Notes: a model not told the origin generated them from the sequence alone. A stretch of DNA of 64,000 nucleotides from Amycolatopsis sp. 2-15 (GCF_030285625.1 NZ_CP127294.1:3420001-3484000), one strand, 5' to 3'; shown: positions 51,636 through 60,157, counted from the first letter of the stretch. Made by a program: numbers and translations.

Positions 51636-54095
51636 ATGGGCCTCACTCGAAGACAGTTCATGGTGGCGGGCGGCGCGATCGCGGCGTCCGGCCTCGTGGC
51701 CACGCCGGCCGTCGCTGCGACCCAGGGACTCCCGTTCGGCGGATTTCCGTTCGGCGGCAGCCGCGAACCGCAGGGCCAGTGGCTCGTCGGTGACACGCAC
51801 GTGCACGACGACCACTCGTCCGACGGCAGCCTGCCGCGCCAGACGTCGAAGCAGGCACTGCCGGGCAACCTGCCCGTCGGCGACCAGATCGGCCAGGCCG
51901 AGAAGACCGGGCTGGACTTCCTGCCGCTGACCGACCACCGCACGTACGACCAGCACTGGGATCCGCAGTGGACGTCCGATCGGTTGCTGCTGATCCCCGG
52001 CGAAGAGGCCAACGGCTCGCCGCACGCGATCGTGCTCGGCGCGGTGGACAACGTCGTCGACGGCGCGAACCCGCCCGGCTCGGCGGCGTTCCGGCACGTG
52101 CAGCAGTCCATTTGGGACGCTCGGTCGCAGGACGCGGTGTGGCACATCGCGCATCCCGACGACGGTGAGTACACCCGCGCGGCCGGACCGAACGACAACG
52201 CCAGCGTGCAGGGCATCCACAACATCGAGGTGCTCAACGTCTCGACGAATCCCGACGCGCAGATGGACTTCGCCGAGACGCGCTGGAACCGCGGCTATGT
52301 CACGGGCGTCACGGCCGCGAGCGACTGCCACTTCCGAGAGCTGTGGGACATCGCGGGTCCCGGCCAGCCGGCCACGCGCGTGTTCGCCGGCGACCGCAGC
52401 GTCCGCGCGATCCTCGACGCGCTGAAGGCCGGCCGGACGACCGTGTCCTCCGGTGTGTCGGGACCGTTCGTGACGATCGAGGCCGACCTCGACGGCGACG
52501 GCCGGTTCGAGGCCATCGGCGGCGACGAGACCGTGGTCGGTTCGCGGAAGCTGCCGCGGCGCGCTTCGCTGCGCGTGCGGGTCCGCCAGGGCGCCGGCAC
52601 GCGCCTGCTCGTGTACGGCACGCCGGGCCGCTCCGCCGAGGCCCTGCTGGACACCACCGTGCGGGGGAACGACGACACACGCACTCTGCCGTTGAGCCTG
52701 TCGGGCGACCACGTGTGGTTCCGAGCCGAGGTGCGCTCGCCCGGCAGCGCGTCCGGCGCCGACGCCGACCCGGCGCTGCCCGACCAGTTGCGCGCGGCGA
52801 CTTCGCCGGTGTTCGTCTCCGTCGGTCGCGTGGTCACGCCCACGCCGGAGATCCCGTTGCCCGCCATGCAATCCGGGCGCGACAACGCGGCGGCGGTGCT
52901 CGGCGGCACCGGTGAGTTCACGGGGTTCGCCGACATCGCGGTCACCGGCAACGACGTGCACGTGGTCGCGCAGCGGCACTCCGACGGCCGCAGCCGGATC
53001 GTCTACAAGCGCGTGGACCGGCGCGGCTTCGGTCTCTTCGAGGTCGAGCTCTCCAGCGGTTCGGGTACGGCCACCGCGCCGCGCGTCGCCGCTTCCGGGC
53101 GTGACGTGTGGGTGGTCTGGCAGGACGAGCGCGGCCACGAACAGCCGCACCGCCCCGCGATCTACCTGCGCCACAGCAGCACCGGCGGCTTGCTCTTCGG
53201 CCCCGCCGTGCGGCTGGACGCGGGCACCGGCCGCGCCGTGCACCCGGCGATCGCGCTGCTTTCCAGCGGACAGCCCGTCGTCACCTGGGCCGACAACACC
53301 GCCGGCGCGTTCGACGTCTACACCCAGGTGGTCGGCATCGACCGGAAGCCGGTCAACCTGTCGGCCGCGGGCAAGACGGTCAGCGCCGGCAACCGTGCCG
53401 TCGACGCCCGTTCGCCGCGCTACCCGGCCTCGGTGTTCCCGACCGTCACGGTGGGCCACGGCGATCGCATTCTCGTTGCGTGGCAAGACGATCGGTACGA
53501 CCCGGATCCACTGTGGACGGGCCACACCCCGCCCGCCGGCCAGCCCGCGTCGGGCGGTACGGACCCGGACAACTGGCAGATCCTCGCCGCCACCCGCGCG
53601 GGCACTCGGGGCGGCTGGGGCGCGCCGGCCCAGGTCAGCGCCGCCACCGACCGAGCCGACCGCCACCCGAGCGCGGCGGTCGACCACTCGGGCGACTTCA
53701 TCGTCGCCTGGGACAGTGGCGCCCTCCAGAGCTCGGGTGCGAACCTGTCTCTGCGCTCGGCCCGCTCCGCCGACGGGCGCACCTGGTCGGCGGCCACGCC
53801 GTTCGCCCTCGAACCGGCTGCGATGAGCCAGCGGCCCCGCCTGAGCCACGACCCGGACGGCACCGTCCGCGCCGTCTGGTACGACTCCCGCGCCACGGAC
53901 TGGCGCTGGAAGGTGTTCACGTCGCGTCTCACGCCGGCCGGCTGGTCGGCTCCGGTCCAGCTCACGAAGCCGGGCAACGCCACGTACCCCGCGGCGTCCG
54001 GCGGCGTCGTGGCTTTCGTCACGGACCGTAACGTAAATCGGGGTCAGCGCGACACTACGCAACAGATTCACATCGTGGACACGGGCGGCCGCTGA
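51636..54095 (+). CDS. Tat-exported PHP-like (CehA/McbA) metallohydrolase with sialidase-like propeller
   Basis: An 819-residue secreted protein. Tat signal LTRRQFMVAGGAIAASGLV with cleavage after AVA. Residues about 45-290 are a PHP/CehA-McbA metallohydrolase (VGDTHVHDDHSSDG, LPLTDHRTYDQH, IPGEEANGSPHAIVLG, ASDCHFRELW). Residues about 420-819 are repeats with sialidase/BNR-like blades (VVWQDERG, VTWADNTAGAFDVYTQV, VAWQDDRYDPDP, AVWYDSRATDWR). It forms an operon with the phosphoesterase. Both enzymes act outside the cell, perhaps on the same phosphate-containing polymer. Confidence 0.88.
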   Translation: MGLTRRQFMVAGGAIAASGLVATPAVAATQGLPFGGFPFGGSREPQGQWLVGDTHVHDDHSSDGSLPRQTSKQALPGNLPVGDQIGQAEKTGLDFLPLTDHRTYDQHWDPQWTSDRLLLIPGEEANGSPHAIVLGAVDNVVDGANPPGSAAFRHVQQSIWDARSQDAVWHIAHPDDGEYTRAAGPNDNASVQGIHNIEVLNVSTNPDAQMDFAETRWNRGYVTGVTAASDCHFRELWDIAGPGQPATRVFAGDRSVRAILDALKAGRTTVSSGVSGPFVTIEADLDGDGRFEAIGGDETVVGSRKLPRRASLRVRVRQGAGTRLLVYGTPGRSAEALLDTTVRGNDDTRTLPLSLSGDHVWFRAEVRSPGSASGADADPALPDQLRAATSPVFVSVGRVVTPTPEIPLPAMQSGRDNAAAVLGGTGEFTGFADIAVTGNDVHVVAQRHSDGRSRIVYKRVDRRGFGLFEVELSSGSGTATAPRVAASGRDVWVVWQDERGHEQPHRPAIYLRHSSTGGLLFGPAVRLDAGTGRAVHPAIALLSSGQPVVTWADNTAGAFDVYTQVVGIDRKPVNLSAAGKTVSAGNRAVDARSPRYPASVFPTVTVGHGDRILVAWQDDRYDPDPLWTGHTPPAGQPASGGTDPDNWQILAATRAGTRGGWGAPAQVSAATDRADRHPSAAVDHSGDFIVAWDSGALQSSGANLSLRSARSADGRTWSAATPFALEPAAMSQRPRLSHDPDGTVRAVWYDSRATDWRWKVFTSRLTPAGWSAPVQLTKPGNATYPAASGGVVAFVTDRNVNRGQRDTTQQIHIVDTGGR

Positions 54096-54246
54096 AGTGG
54101 TTGCCGGCCCGGCCGCCGTCCACCGGGCCTGCCGTGTTGTCCTCGCCGAGCGAGGGGAGGGGTTCACTTGTGGTTGTCATGAGACGTAGTCACCCAGTGT
54201 GAGGTGATCGCGCTTCCGGGCGGCCTGGATTGCCGCCGGGAACGGC

Positions 54247-54882
54247 TCAGTACCGCACGCGAGTCCGCCAGTGACGCCCGCGCCGCCGGGTTCGCGAGTG
54301 CCGCGCGGTCCACGGGCCGTCGGCGGTGTCCAGGCGCCGGGCGGCGAACGCGTCCGCGCCGAGACCCATCAGCACCGGGTACGTGATCTGTCCCCGGAGT
54401 GCCTCGGTGTCGCGCACCCGGCCTTCTTCCCGGAACCCGAGCCTGGCGTGCAGGGCGAGCGACGCGAAGTTGCGGCCGTGCACACTGACCTCGCACTTGC
54501 GGTAGCCGGCCGGCCCGAACATCGCGGCGAGCAGCGTCGTCACGGCGTCTTCGGCGTATCCGCACCGCCGGTGCTGCGCGCCGATCCCGACGCCGTAGCT
54601 GAAGCGGCTCGCCGCGGGGTCCGTCCGGACCCAGATCGACCCGACGAGCGTGCGGCCGTGCCGTGTCTCGATCGCCAGGTGGCGGTCTCCGCCGGACCCG
54701 GCCACCTCCGCCCGGTGCGTCGCCCAGTGGCGGTAACCACCGTCACCGTCGCGGTCGAACCCGGCCAGGGCCCGCTGGTCGTCGGGGCGGATCTCCCGCA
54801 ACCGCACCTGCCGGCCCACCCAGTTCTCACGCACGGCGGCACGGCTGCCGGACAGCACCGGGCGAGTGAGGTTCGCGGTCAT
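54247..54882 (-). CDS. GNAT acetyltransferase
   Basis: A 211-residue acetyltransferase (RimJ/RimL-like). It has VRLREIRPDDQRALAGFDRD and the acetyl-CoA site region GVGIGAQHRRCGYAEDAVTT, then VHGRNFASLALHARLGFREE. The ATG at 54882 lies inside the end of the IclR gene (56-bp overlap), so the two are co-transcribed. The substrate is unknown; it may be regulated with the monooxygenase. Confidence 0.85.
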   Translation of the reverse strand: MTANLTRPVLSGSRAAVRENWVGRQVRLREIRPDDQRALAGFDRDGDGGYRHWATHRAEVAGSGGDRHLAIETRHGRTLVGSIWVRTDPAASRFSYGVGIGAQHRRCGYAEDAVTTLLAAMFGPAGYRKCEVSVHGRNFASLALHARLGFREEGRVRDTEALRGQITYPVLMGLGADAFAARRLDTADGPWTARHSRTRRRGRHWRTRVRY

Positions 54883-55732
54883 CGGTACGGCACGGTACCG
54901 GGTTGCCGATCGGCGTTTCGAAGGGCCGGCCGCCCGGCGCCCGGCAGGGGAGGTCGGCGTCGCACACGCCGATCCCGGGCCGCCAGCCCAGGCGGCGCGA
55001 GATGCCGAACGCGCCGGCGAGCACCGGCGCGACGACCGTGGCCAGGTCGAGCGAGCCCGTGCGGACGACGACCGAGAGCGCCGCGACGACCCGGCCGTGG
55101 CCGTCGGTGATGCGGGCACCCACCGAGTCCGCGTCCTCGGTCATCTCGCCGCGCACGGTGGCGGTGCCGGACCGCCGGCACGCGGACAGCTCGGCCCGCA
55201 GGTCCGCCCGGTCGGTCACGGTCCGCGCGGTGAACCGCGCCGGCCCGGCCGCGAGGTAGGCCTCGATCAGGGTCCGGCCGGCGTGCGCGAGCAGCACCTT
55301 GCCCGCGGCCGAGCTGTGCAGCGGCAGCCGCCCGCCGACGTGGAAGGCCAGGTCGACGGCGTCGCGCGCGGACAAGCGTTCGATCACCACGGCCTCGTGC
55401 CCGTCGAGGACGGCGAGCTGCACGTGCTGGTGCAGCGCCGCGTGCAAGTCCTCCAGGAACGGCAGCGCGACCGTGCGCAGCGGCACCGACAGCGGCGCGA
55501 GCGTGCCCAGCTGCCACAGGCGCAGGCCGATGGTGAACCGGCCGTCCGGGGTGCGGTCGAGGGCGCCGGCGCTGAGGAGCTCGTGGCCGAGCCGCCGGAC
55601 CGTCGCGTGCGGGAGCCCCGTGCGGCGGGTCAGATCAGCGAGGGTCAGGGCGCTGTTCTCCGGCGTGAACGTGAACAGCACCTGCAACAGCCGAGAACTG
55701 ACGCTGCGGCCGGGTTCGTTCGTGCGGGGCAT
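54827..55732 (-). CDS. IclR-family transcriptional regulator
   Basis: A 301-residue regulator. The N-terminal HTH (ALTLADLTRRTGLPHATVRR, residues 28-47) is followed by the IclR effector domain (HSSAAGKVLLAHAGRTLIEA, AALSVVVRTGSLDLATVV). The C-terminal ~45 residues are longer than usual. It is divergent from the FAD monooxygenase at 55839 with a perfect inverted repeat between them. The effector is unknown, probably aromatic. Confidence 0.92.
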   Translation of the reverse strand: MPRTNEPGRSVSSRLLQVLFTFTPENSALTLADLTRRTGLPHATVRRLGHELLSAGALDRTPDGRFTIGLRLWQLGTLAPLSVPLRTVALPFLEDLHAALHQHVQLAVLDGHEAVVIERLSARDAVDLAFHVGGRLPLHSSAAGKVLLAHAGRTLIEAYLAAGPARFTARTVTDRADLRAELSACRRSGTATVRGEMTEDADSVGARITDGHGRVVAALSVVVRTGSLDLATVVAPVLAGAFGISRRLGWRPGIGVCDADLPCRAPGGRPFETPIGNPVPCRTDDREPHSPGAVRQPCRRA

Positions 55733-55746
55733 GGTGCTCGTAGCCT

Positions 55747-55777
55747 ACGTCGATGTCCGTTGGATGAACATCGACGT
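55747..55777. promoter_or_regulatory. Operator-like perfect inverted repeat (IclR site)
   Basis: ACGTCGATGT (55747-55756) and ACATCGACGT (55768-55777): a perfect 10-bp inverted repeat with an 11-bp spacer, so the arm centres are two helical turns apart. It lies in the gap between the IclR gene (start 55732) and the monooxygenase gene. Confidence 0.75.
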
Positions 55778-55838
55778 TCCTCGACGGCCTTGCGCGCGGG
55801 CATGCTCACCGGCACCCGGAACGAAGGAGGGAACGCCG

Positions 55839-57014
55839 GTGCCCGAACTGCGGATCGCCGTCGTCGGAGGCGGAATCGGGGGACTGGCCGCCGCCGCGTT
55901 CCTGAGGCGGGCGGGGCTCGCGTGCACGGTCTACGAGCAGGCCGCCGAGCTCGGCGAGGTCGGGGCGGGGCTCGTCGCCGGCCCGAACCTGGTGCGCCTG
56001 CTGCGCCGCCTCGGTGTCCTGGACGAACTGCTCGCGCGAGCGGTGGCCGTCGACGTCGGGTGGGAGTTTCGCCGCTGGGCGGACGGGACTGTGCTGTCCG
56101 CGGAGAACCTCGCCGAATCGTGCGAACGGCTCTACGGCGAGCGCACGTATACCGTGCACCGCGCTGACCTGCTGAGCGTCGTCCAGGCCGCGGTGCCGCC
56201 GGACGCGCTCCGGCTCGGCGCGAAGTGCGTGGGCGTCGAGATCGCCGACGACCGTGCGGACCTGTCGTTCGCCGACGGCACCACCACGACCGCCGACGTC
56301 GTGATCGGAGCCGACGGCGTGCACTCGATGATCCGCACCGCCCTGGTCGGCCCGTCGCCCGCGACGTTCTCGGGCCTGTGCGCCTTCCGGGCCCTCGTGC
56401 CGGCCGCCGACGCGCCCGCGTTCGCGCTGCGCAAGGCCCACACGCTCTGGCTCGGTCCCGACCACCACCTCGTCCACTACCCGATCTCGGCGGGCAAGCT
56501 CATCAACATCGTCGCGTTCGCTCCGGCCGGCGAGGACGTCGTCGAGTCCTGGAGCGCCACCGCGAGCCACGCGGAGTTCGCCGCCGAGTTCGAAGGCTGG
56601 GACCCGCGCCTGCGCGAGCTGATCGCCGCCGCGGGCACCCCGGGCCGCTGGGCACTGGTGGACCGGGCCCCGCTCGCGCGGTGGAGCCATGGCCCCGCGA
56701 CCTTGCTCGGCGACGCCGCGCACCCGATGTTCCCGTTCTTCGCCCAGGGCGCCGCACAAGCGGTCGAAGACGCGGCCGCCCTCGCGCTGTGCCTGGCCGA
56801 CGACACCACCGAGCCGGCCCGCGCGCTGCGCCGCTACGAGTACGCCCGCCGCGCCCGCACCGCCCGGCTCCAGACCGTCTCGCACGAGCGCGCCCACCTC
56901 AACCACCTGCCCGACGGCCCGGCCCAACAAGCCCGCGACGCGTCGTTGTCCGATCAGGATCCGCTGGCCGCCAACGCTTGGATCTACGGGTACGACGCGG
57001 AACTCGTGCCGTGA
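55839..57014 (+). CDS. FAD-dependent aromatic hydroxylase (salicylate-hydroxylase-like)
   Basis: A 391-residue class A flavin monooxygenase. FAD motif VVGGGIGGLAAAAFLRRAGL, DG motif VIGADGVHSMIRTALVGPS and GD motif TLLGDAAHPMFPFFAQGAAQ are all intact; the last resembles salicylate 1-monooxygenases. A GTG start with GGAGGG upstream. It is divergent from the IclR regulator. The actual substrate is open. Confidence 0.9.
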   Translation: MPELRIAVVGGGIGGLAAAAFLRRAGLACTVYEQAAELGEVGAGLVAGPNLVRLLRRLGVLDELLARAVAVDVGWEFRRWADGTVLSAENLAESCERLYGERTYTVHRADLLSVVQAAVPPDALRLGAKCVGVEIADDRADLSFADGTTTTADVVIGADGVHSMIRTALVGPSPATFSGLCAFRALVPAADAPAFALRKAHTLWLGPDHHLVHYPISAGKLINIVAFAPAGEDVVESWSATASHAEFAAEFEGWDPRLRELIAAAGTPGRWALVDRAPLARWSHGPATLLGDAAHPMFPFFAQGAAQAVEDAAALALCLADDTTEPARALRRYEYARRARTARLQTVSHERAHLNHLPDGPAQQARDASLSDQDPLAANAWIYGYDAELVP

Positions 57015-57136
57015 CTCTCCTTTGTGGACTTGTCGCACTCGGGCACCCGTGTTAACTTCGTGGTGAGCCCCGTATGGGCCTATGCATGGAGGTAGTGGCT
57101 AACCAGCCAGCACAGAGATCGGAAACTCCGTCTCTC

Positions 57137-57169
57137 GCAGCTTCTCAATCCCGCTGTAGGGATTGCTGC
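57137..57169 (+). ncRNA. Structured leader hairpin upstream of the nitroreductase remnant
   Basis: A stem with two parts: CAATCCC / GGGATTG (7 bp, loop GCTGTA) and GCAG / CTGC, separated on the left by a 5-base bulge. It lies about 80 bp before the GTG at 57250, in a ~235-bp gap of lower GC that starts with a promoter-like GTTAACTT (about 57050). A regulatory leader is possible; it matches no class I know. Confidence 0.35.
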
Positions 57170-57249
57170 GCCATGTCCAGGCCTGCGGGGTATTTTTCGT
57201 GTCTGATCCTGTGCCGCGACCTCCTTCCGGAATCACCGAAAGGAAATAC

Positions 57250-58196
57250 GTGAGCGACGAACAACCAGACAATGGGCACGCGTAAGACTGGTCCGGCTTC
57301 GACGTGAATGCCTTCCAGCGCCAGGTCATCGCCGAGTTCAGGGCGAACAACGGCAAGCTGACCGGCATGTTCGAAGGCTGGGCGCTGGCCGTGCTGACGA
57401 CGATCGGCGCCAAAACGGGTCAGCCGCGCGAGGCCATCCTCGGGTACCTGGAGATCGACGGCAACGGCGTTGTCGTCGCGTCGGCCAACGGTGCGGACCA
57501 CCACCCCGCCTGGTACCACAACATTCGCAAGAACCCGATCGTGACGGTCGAGACCGGCGAGGACACCTACCGCGCGATCGCCGCCATCCCCCAGGGCGAC
57601 GCGCACGACAAGCTGTTCGAGCAAGTGGTCGCCGAGGCACCCGATACGGCGGCTACCAGGCCAAGACGACCCGGCAGATCCCGGTGATCGTGCTGCACCG
57701 CATCGAAGCCGCGCCCGGTGAAGAACGGGTCAAGGGCATGGGCGACTGGATCGTCGAGGTGCACGAGTGGCTGCGCGGGGAGCTGCGGACGCTGCGCGGG
57801 CAGGTGGACAACGTCGTCGAGGGCGCCGCGACGACCACCACCCGGCCACAGCCGGACCTCGCCCAGCAGCTGCGCACCCATTGCCTGAGCTTCTGCACCG
57901 CGCTGCGCCGGCACCACGTGGGCGAGGACGTCGCGGTGTTCCCGCCGATCGCCGAGCAGTTCCCGGCACTCGCTCCCGCGGTCGCGCAGCTCGCCGAGCG
58001 GCACAAGGTCGTGGCGCAGCTGCAGGACTCGATCCAGGCGCTCGTCGAGGGCTTCGTGCCCGGCGAGTCCGATCCCGTCGAGCTGCGGGCGGAGCTCGAG
58101 CGGCTCGCGGGGGAGCTGGAGTCCCACTTCGACTTCGAGGAACAAGCCGTGGTGACCGCCCACAACGCGACCGCCCCGGCACCTCAGTACGGCTGA
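57250..58196 (+). pseudogene. Deazaflavin-dependent nitroreductase fused to hemerythrin, interrupted
   Basis: A two-domain gene. The first domain is an F420/deazaflavin-dependent nitroreductase-type fold (MFEGWALAVLTTIGAKTGQP, GYLEIDGNGVVVASANGAD, HPAWYHNIRKNP). The second (57.7-58.2 kb) is a hemerythrin HHE domain (VEVHEWLRGELRTLRGQ, FCTALRRHHVGEDVAVFP, ELESHFDFEEQAVVTAHN). An in-frame TAA (57283-57285) follows the eleventh codon, and a missing C at 57640-57642 shifts the frame between the domains (EAP then RYGGYQAKT would continue). Internal GTG 57304 might still produce the first part. Confidence 0.75.
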
Positions 58197-58269
58197 GCCG
58201 GATCCCGGAGTGGCTGTACGGCACAGCCCCTCCGTTGTCGAGCCCTGCGCCGGTTTCCTCGTGCGGCGA

Positions 58270-58425
58270 TCAGGGCACCAGCACGAGCTTGCCGGGCGCG
58301 TGCCCGCTTTCGCTGAGCTGGTGGGCTTTTGCGGCTTCGGTCAGGGGAGTACCTCGCCGATTCGTACCCGGAGCGCCGTCGGCGAGCGCGCGCACCGGGG
58401 CGTCGATCGTGTCCAGCATCATCCC
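58270..58425 (-). pseudogene. C-terminal remnant of a zinc-type quinone oxidoreductase
   Basis: Only the tail of a medium-chain NADPH:quinone reductase is left: a stretch containing LTEAAKAHQLSESGHAPGKL with LVLVP before the stop, preceded by a degraded segment (TIDAPVRALADGAPGTN). No cofactor-binding region is present. A decayed fragment beside other remnants. Confidence 0.65.
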
Positions 58426-58465
58426 GCACTGACTGATGTCGCGGGGGCGCGGTTTCGTCGGCAGC

Positions 58466-59281
58466 TCACGGGGTTTGGCTCGCTGCACCGGCTGACGGGA
58501 TCCGGTAGATCTCCCGGGCGGTGCCGGCGAACAGCACGGCCCGTTCGTCCGCTCCGGCGCCGTCGGTGAGGCGGGTGCAGGCGTTCCAGAACACGCCGTA
58601 GCCGTAGGACGCCTTGTCCACCGGGAAGTTGCTCTCGAACAGGCACCGTCGCGCCCCGAACAGTTCGATCACGGTGTGCACCCAGGGCCGCAGCACGGTC
58701 GCCAGCCGTACCGAGTCCGGAGGGTTCGGTGCGGCGAAGAAGCGGTGGCCGATGCTGGTCATGCCCAGGCCGCCCAGCTTGACGACCACGTTGTCGCACC
58801 GGGCCAGTTCGGCCAGGTTCCGTTGTCACACCGGGAAAGCGTCCGCGTGCCGCCCCACGCCCAGCGGTCCGCCGCAGTGGTCCAGCACGATCCGGGTGTC
58901 CGGGAAGGCGCGGGCCAGGTCGGTGACCTCGCCCAGCTGCGGGTGATAACACCAGGCGTCGAACGTCAGGCCGCGCGGCCCGAGCAGCCGAACCCGCGGC
59001 GGAACGCCGCCGACGCGTACAAGCCGGCCGGTGGCTCCCGCCGCGGGTGCGTGACGGCTGGATCCGGGTCCCAGGCGATGCTCTGCCGAATCCCGCGGAA
59101 CCGCCCGCCGCCCGCGTCCCGGTGCGCGTCCAGCGCGGCGGCCGCGGTGGGCTCGCGCAGATCGGTGGCACCGACGATGGCGGCGGCGAACTCGATCCCG
59201 GTCGCCGCCGCGGCGAGGTCGCGGACGAACTCGGTCTCGCCGACCGGCCGGTCCGGTGTCGCGGTGGTGCTCGCCGCACTC
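58466..59281 (-). pseudogene. Amidohydrolase (dicarboxylate-hydrolase type), broken
   Basis: A TIM-barrel amidohydrolase read over two frames. N-terminal part: GETEFVRDLAAAATGIEF, AHRDAGGGRFRGIRQSIAWD. After a frameshift near 58985 it continues LGPRGLTFDAWCYHPQLGEV, DTRIVLDHCGGPLGVGR. Then an in-frame TGA (58826-58828) stands where relatives have Trp (FPV-stop-QRNLAELARC). The last part is VVVKLGGLGMTSIGHRFFAA, CLFESNFPVDKASYG. The gene lacks its true start: at about 59281 it meets the truncated DUF4041 gene. Confidence 0.75.
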
Positions 59282-59713
59282 CTTGCGCCCCTGGGCCAGA
59301 GAGTTGTTGTAGTGGAAGCTGCTCGATGCTTCGACGGCGGACTTCGTCCGGGTCATGTCCTTCATGGCGACCTTCAGCCGTTCGAGCTCGGCCTTGTAGG
59401 CCTCGGCGTCGGAGAGCACGTGCCGATACTGATAGACCCCCACCTCCTGCATCAGCCGGGCGTCGTCGGTCTCGACCACCTCGGCCCGCAGAGTCGCGAG
59501 CTGCGTCTGCAGCTGGGCGGACTCGGCGTTCATGGCCGACGTTTGCTGCTGGTGACGGACCTGGTCGGCGTGGAGCCGCTGCGTCAGAGCGGCGACCTCC
59601 TGCTGGACGGCGACCGAACCGAGCGCGCCCAGCCGCTGGAGCTCGCCGCGCAGGTACAGGTTCTCGCGTTGTGCCGCTTCAAGTTCTTCCTGCCGCTTGC
59701 GCCCACCGAACAC
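59282..59713 (-). pseudogene. DUF4041-domain protein, C-terminally truncated
   Basis: The first ~144 residues of a coiled-coil/DUF4041 protein (family often paired with GIY-YIG/T5orf172 domains in phage-like genes). Visible are VFGGRKRQEELEAAQRENLY, a heptad-rich segment, then EVGVYQYRHVLSDAEAYKAE and NNSLAQGRK, where it stops matching. GTG 59713 has GGGAGG upstream. The gene breaks off at about 59282, directly in front of the amidohydrolase fragment. Confidence 0.7.
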
Positions 59714-59889
59714 CGACGCCTCCCCGGAGATCACCACGTGTCAGGCGGAGTCGTCCTTGGTCGCCGGCTTGTTACGGCTGGTCGAGCTGCAGCACAACCA
59801 GCACGCCGACCGCTGAGACACCACAGAACCCGCCGACCCGGCATGATCTGTCTACTTTGCGGGCTCGGTGCCACACTTCGCGAGTTCCG

Positions 59890-59948
59890 ATCGGTAACCC
59901 CTTCGAGTCGCAAAATCGCAGCTCAAACGACTCGAACGGGCTACCGAT
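59890..59948. repeat. 21-bp inverted repeat beside the tRNA gene
   Basis: Arms 59890-59910 and 59928-59948 pair at 19 of 21 positions around a 17-bp spacer. Both arms contain TTCGAGTC or its complement, the usual tRNA T-loop sequence. The repeat ends 13 bp from the tRNA 3' end. It may be an attachment or recombination relic. Confidence 0.7.
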
Positions 59949-59960
59949 GCTTCGGGCGAG

Positions 59961-60034
59961 TGGGGCCGGAGAGACTCGAACTCTCACTGGCACGGACCTA
60001 AACCGTGTGCCTCTGCCAATTGGGCTACGGCCCC
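59961..60034 (-). tRNA. tRNA with anticodon UAG (tRNA-Leu by anticodon), short variable loop
   Basis: Full cloverleaf: acceptor GGGGCCG/CGGCCCC, D-arm with GG in the loop, anticodon stem CACGG/CCGTG with loop TTTAGGT (anticodon TAG, reading CUA), and T-arm GAGAG-TTCGAGT-CTCTC. The variable loop is only five bases (CCAGT), class I, whereas bacterial leucine tRNAs are normally class II with a long arm. The 3' CCA is not encoded. The anticodon call is firm; the amino acid identity is less certain. Confidence 0.88.
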
Positions 60035-60157
60035 GGGGAAAGCCTGGGGAATCGTAGCGCGCGCCACGTTCGGGGTGGCTCGGCGTGGTCAGTGGCGGTG
60101 GAGGGGGTGTCGTCCTCTAACGTGGGCGCCTACAGTCCGACGCGGCGAGGAGGGCAC

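Noticed and set aside
57063..57095. Ten-codon leader peptide with two Trp codons (VSPVWAYAWR)
   Set aside because: No tryptophan genes follow and no alternative terminator is seen; probably chance.
57095..57253. 52-residue Cys-rich frame as a peptide precursor (VANQPAQRSETPSLAASQ...)
   Set aside because: The ribosome site is only two bases from the GTG, codon usage is not typical of the genome, and no modification or export genes adjoin it.
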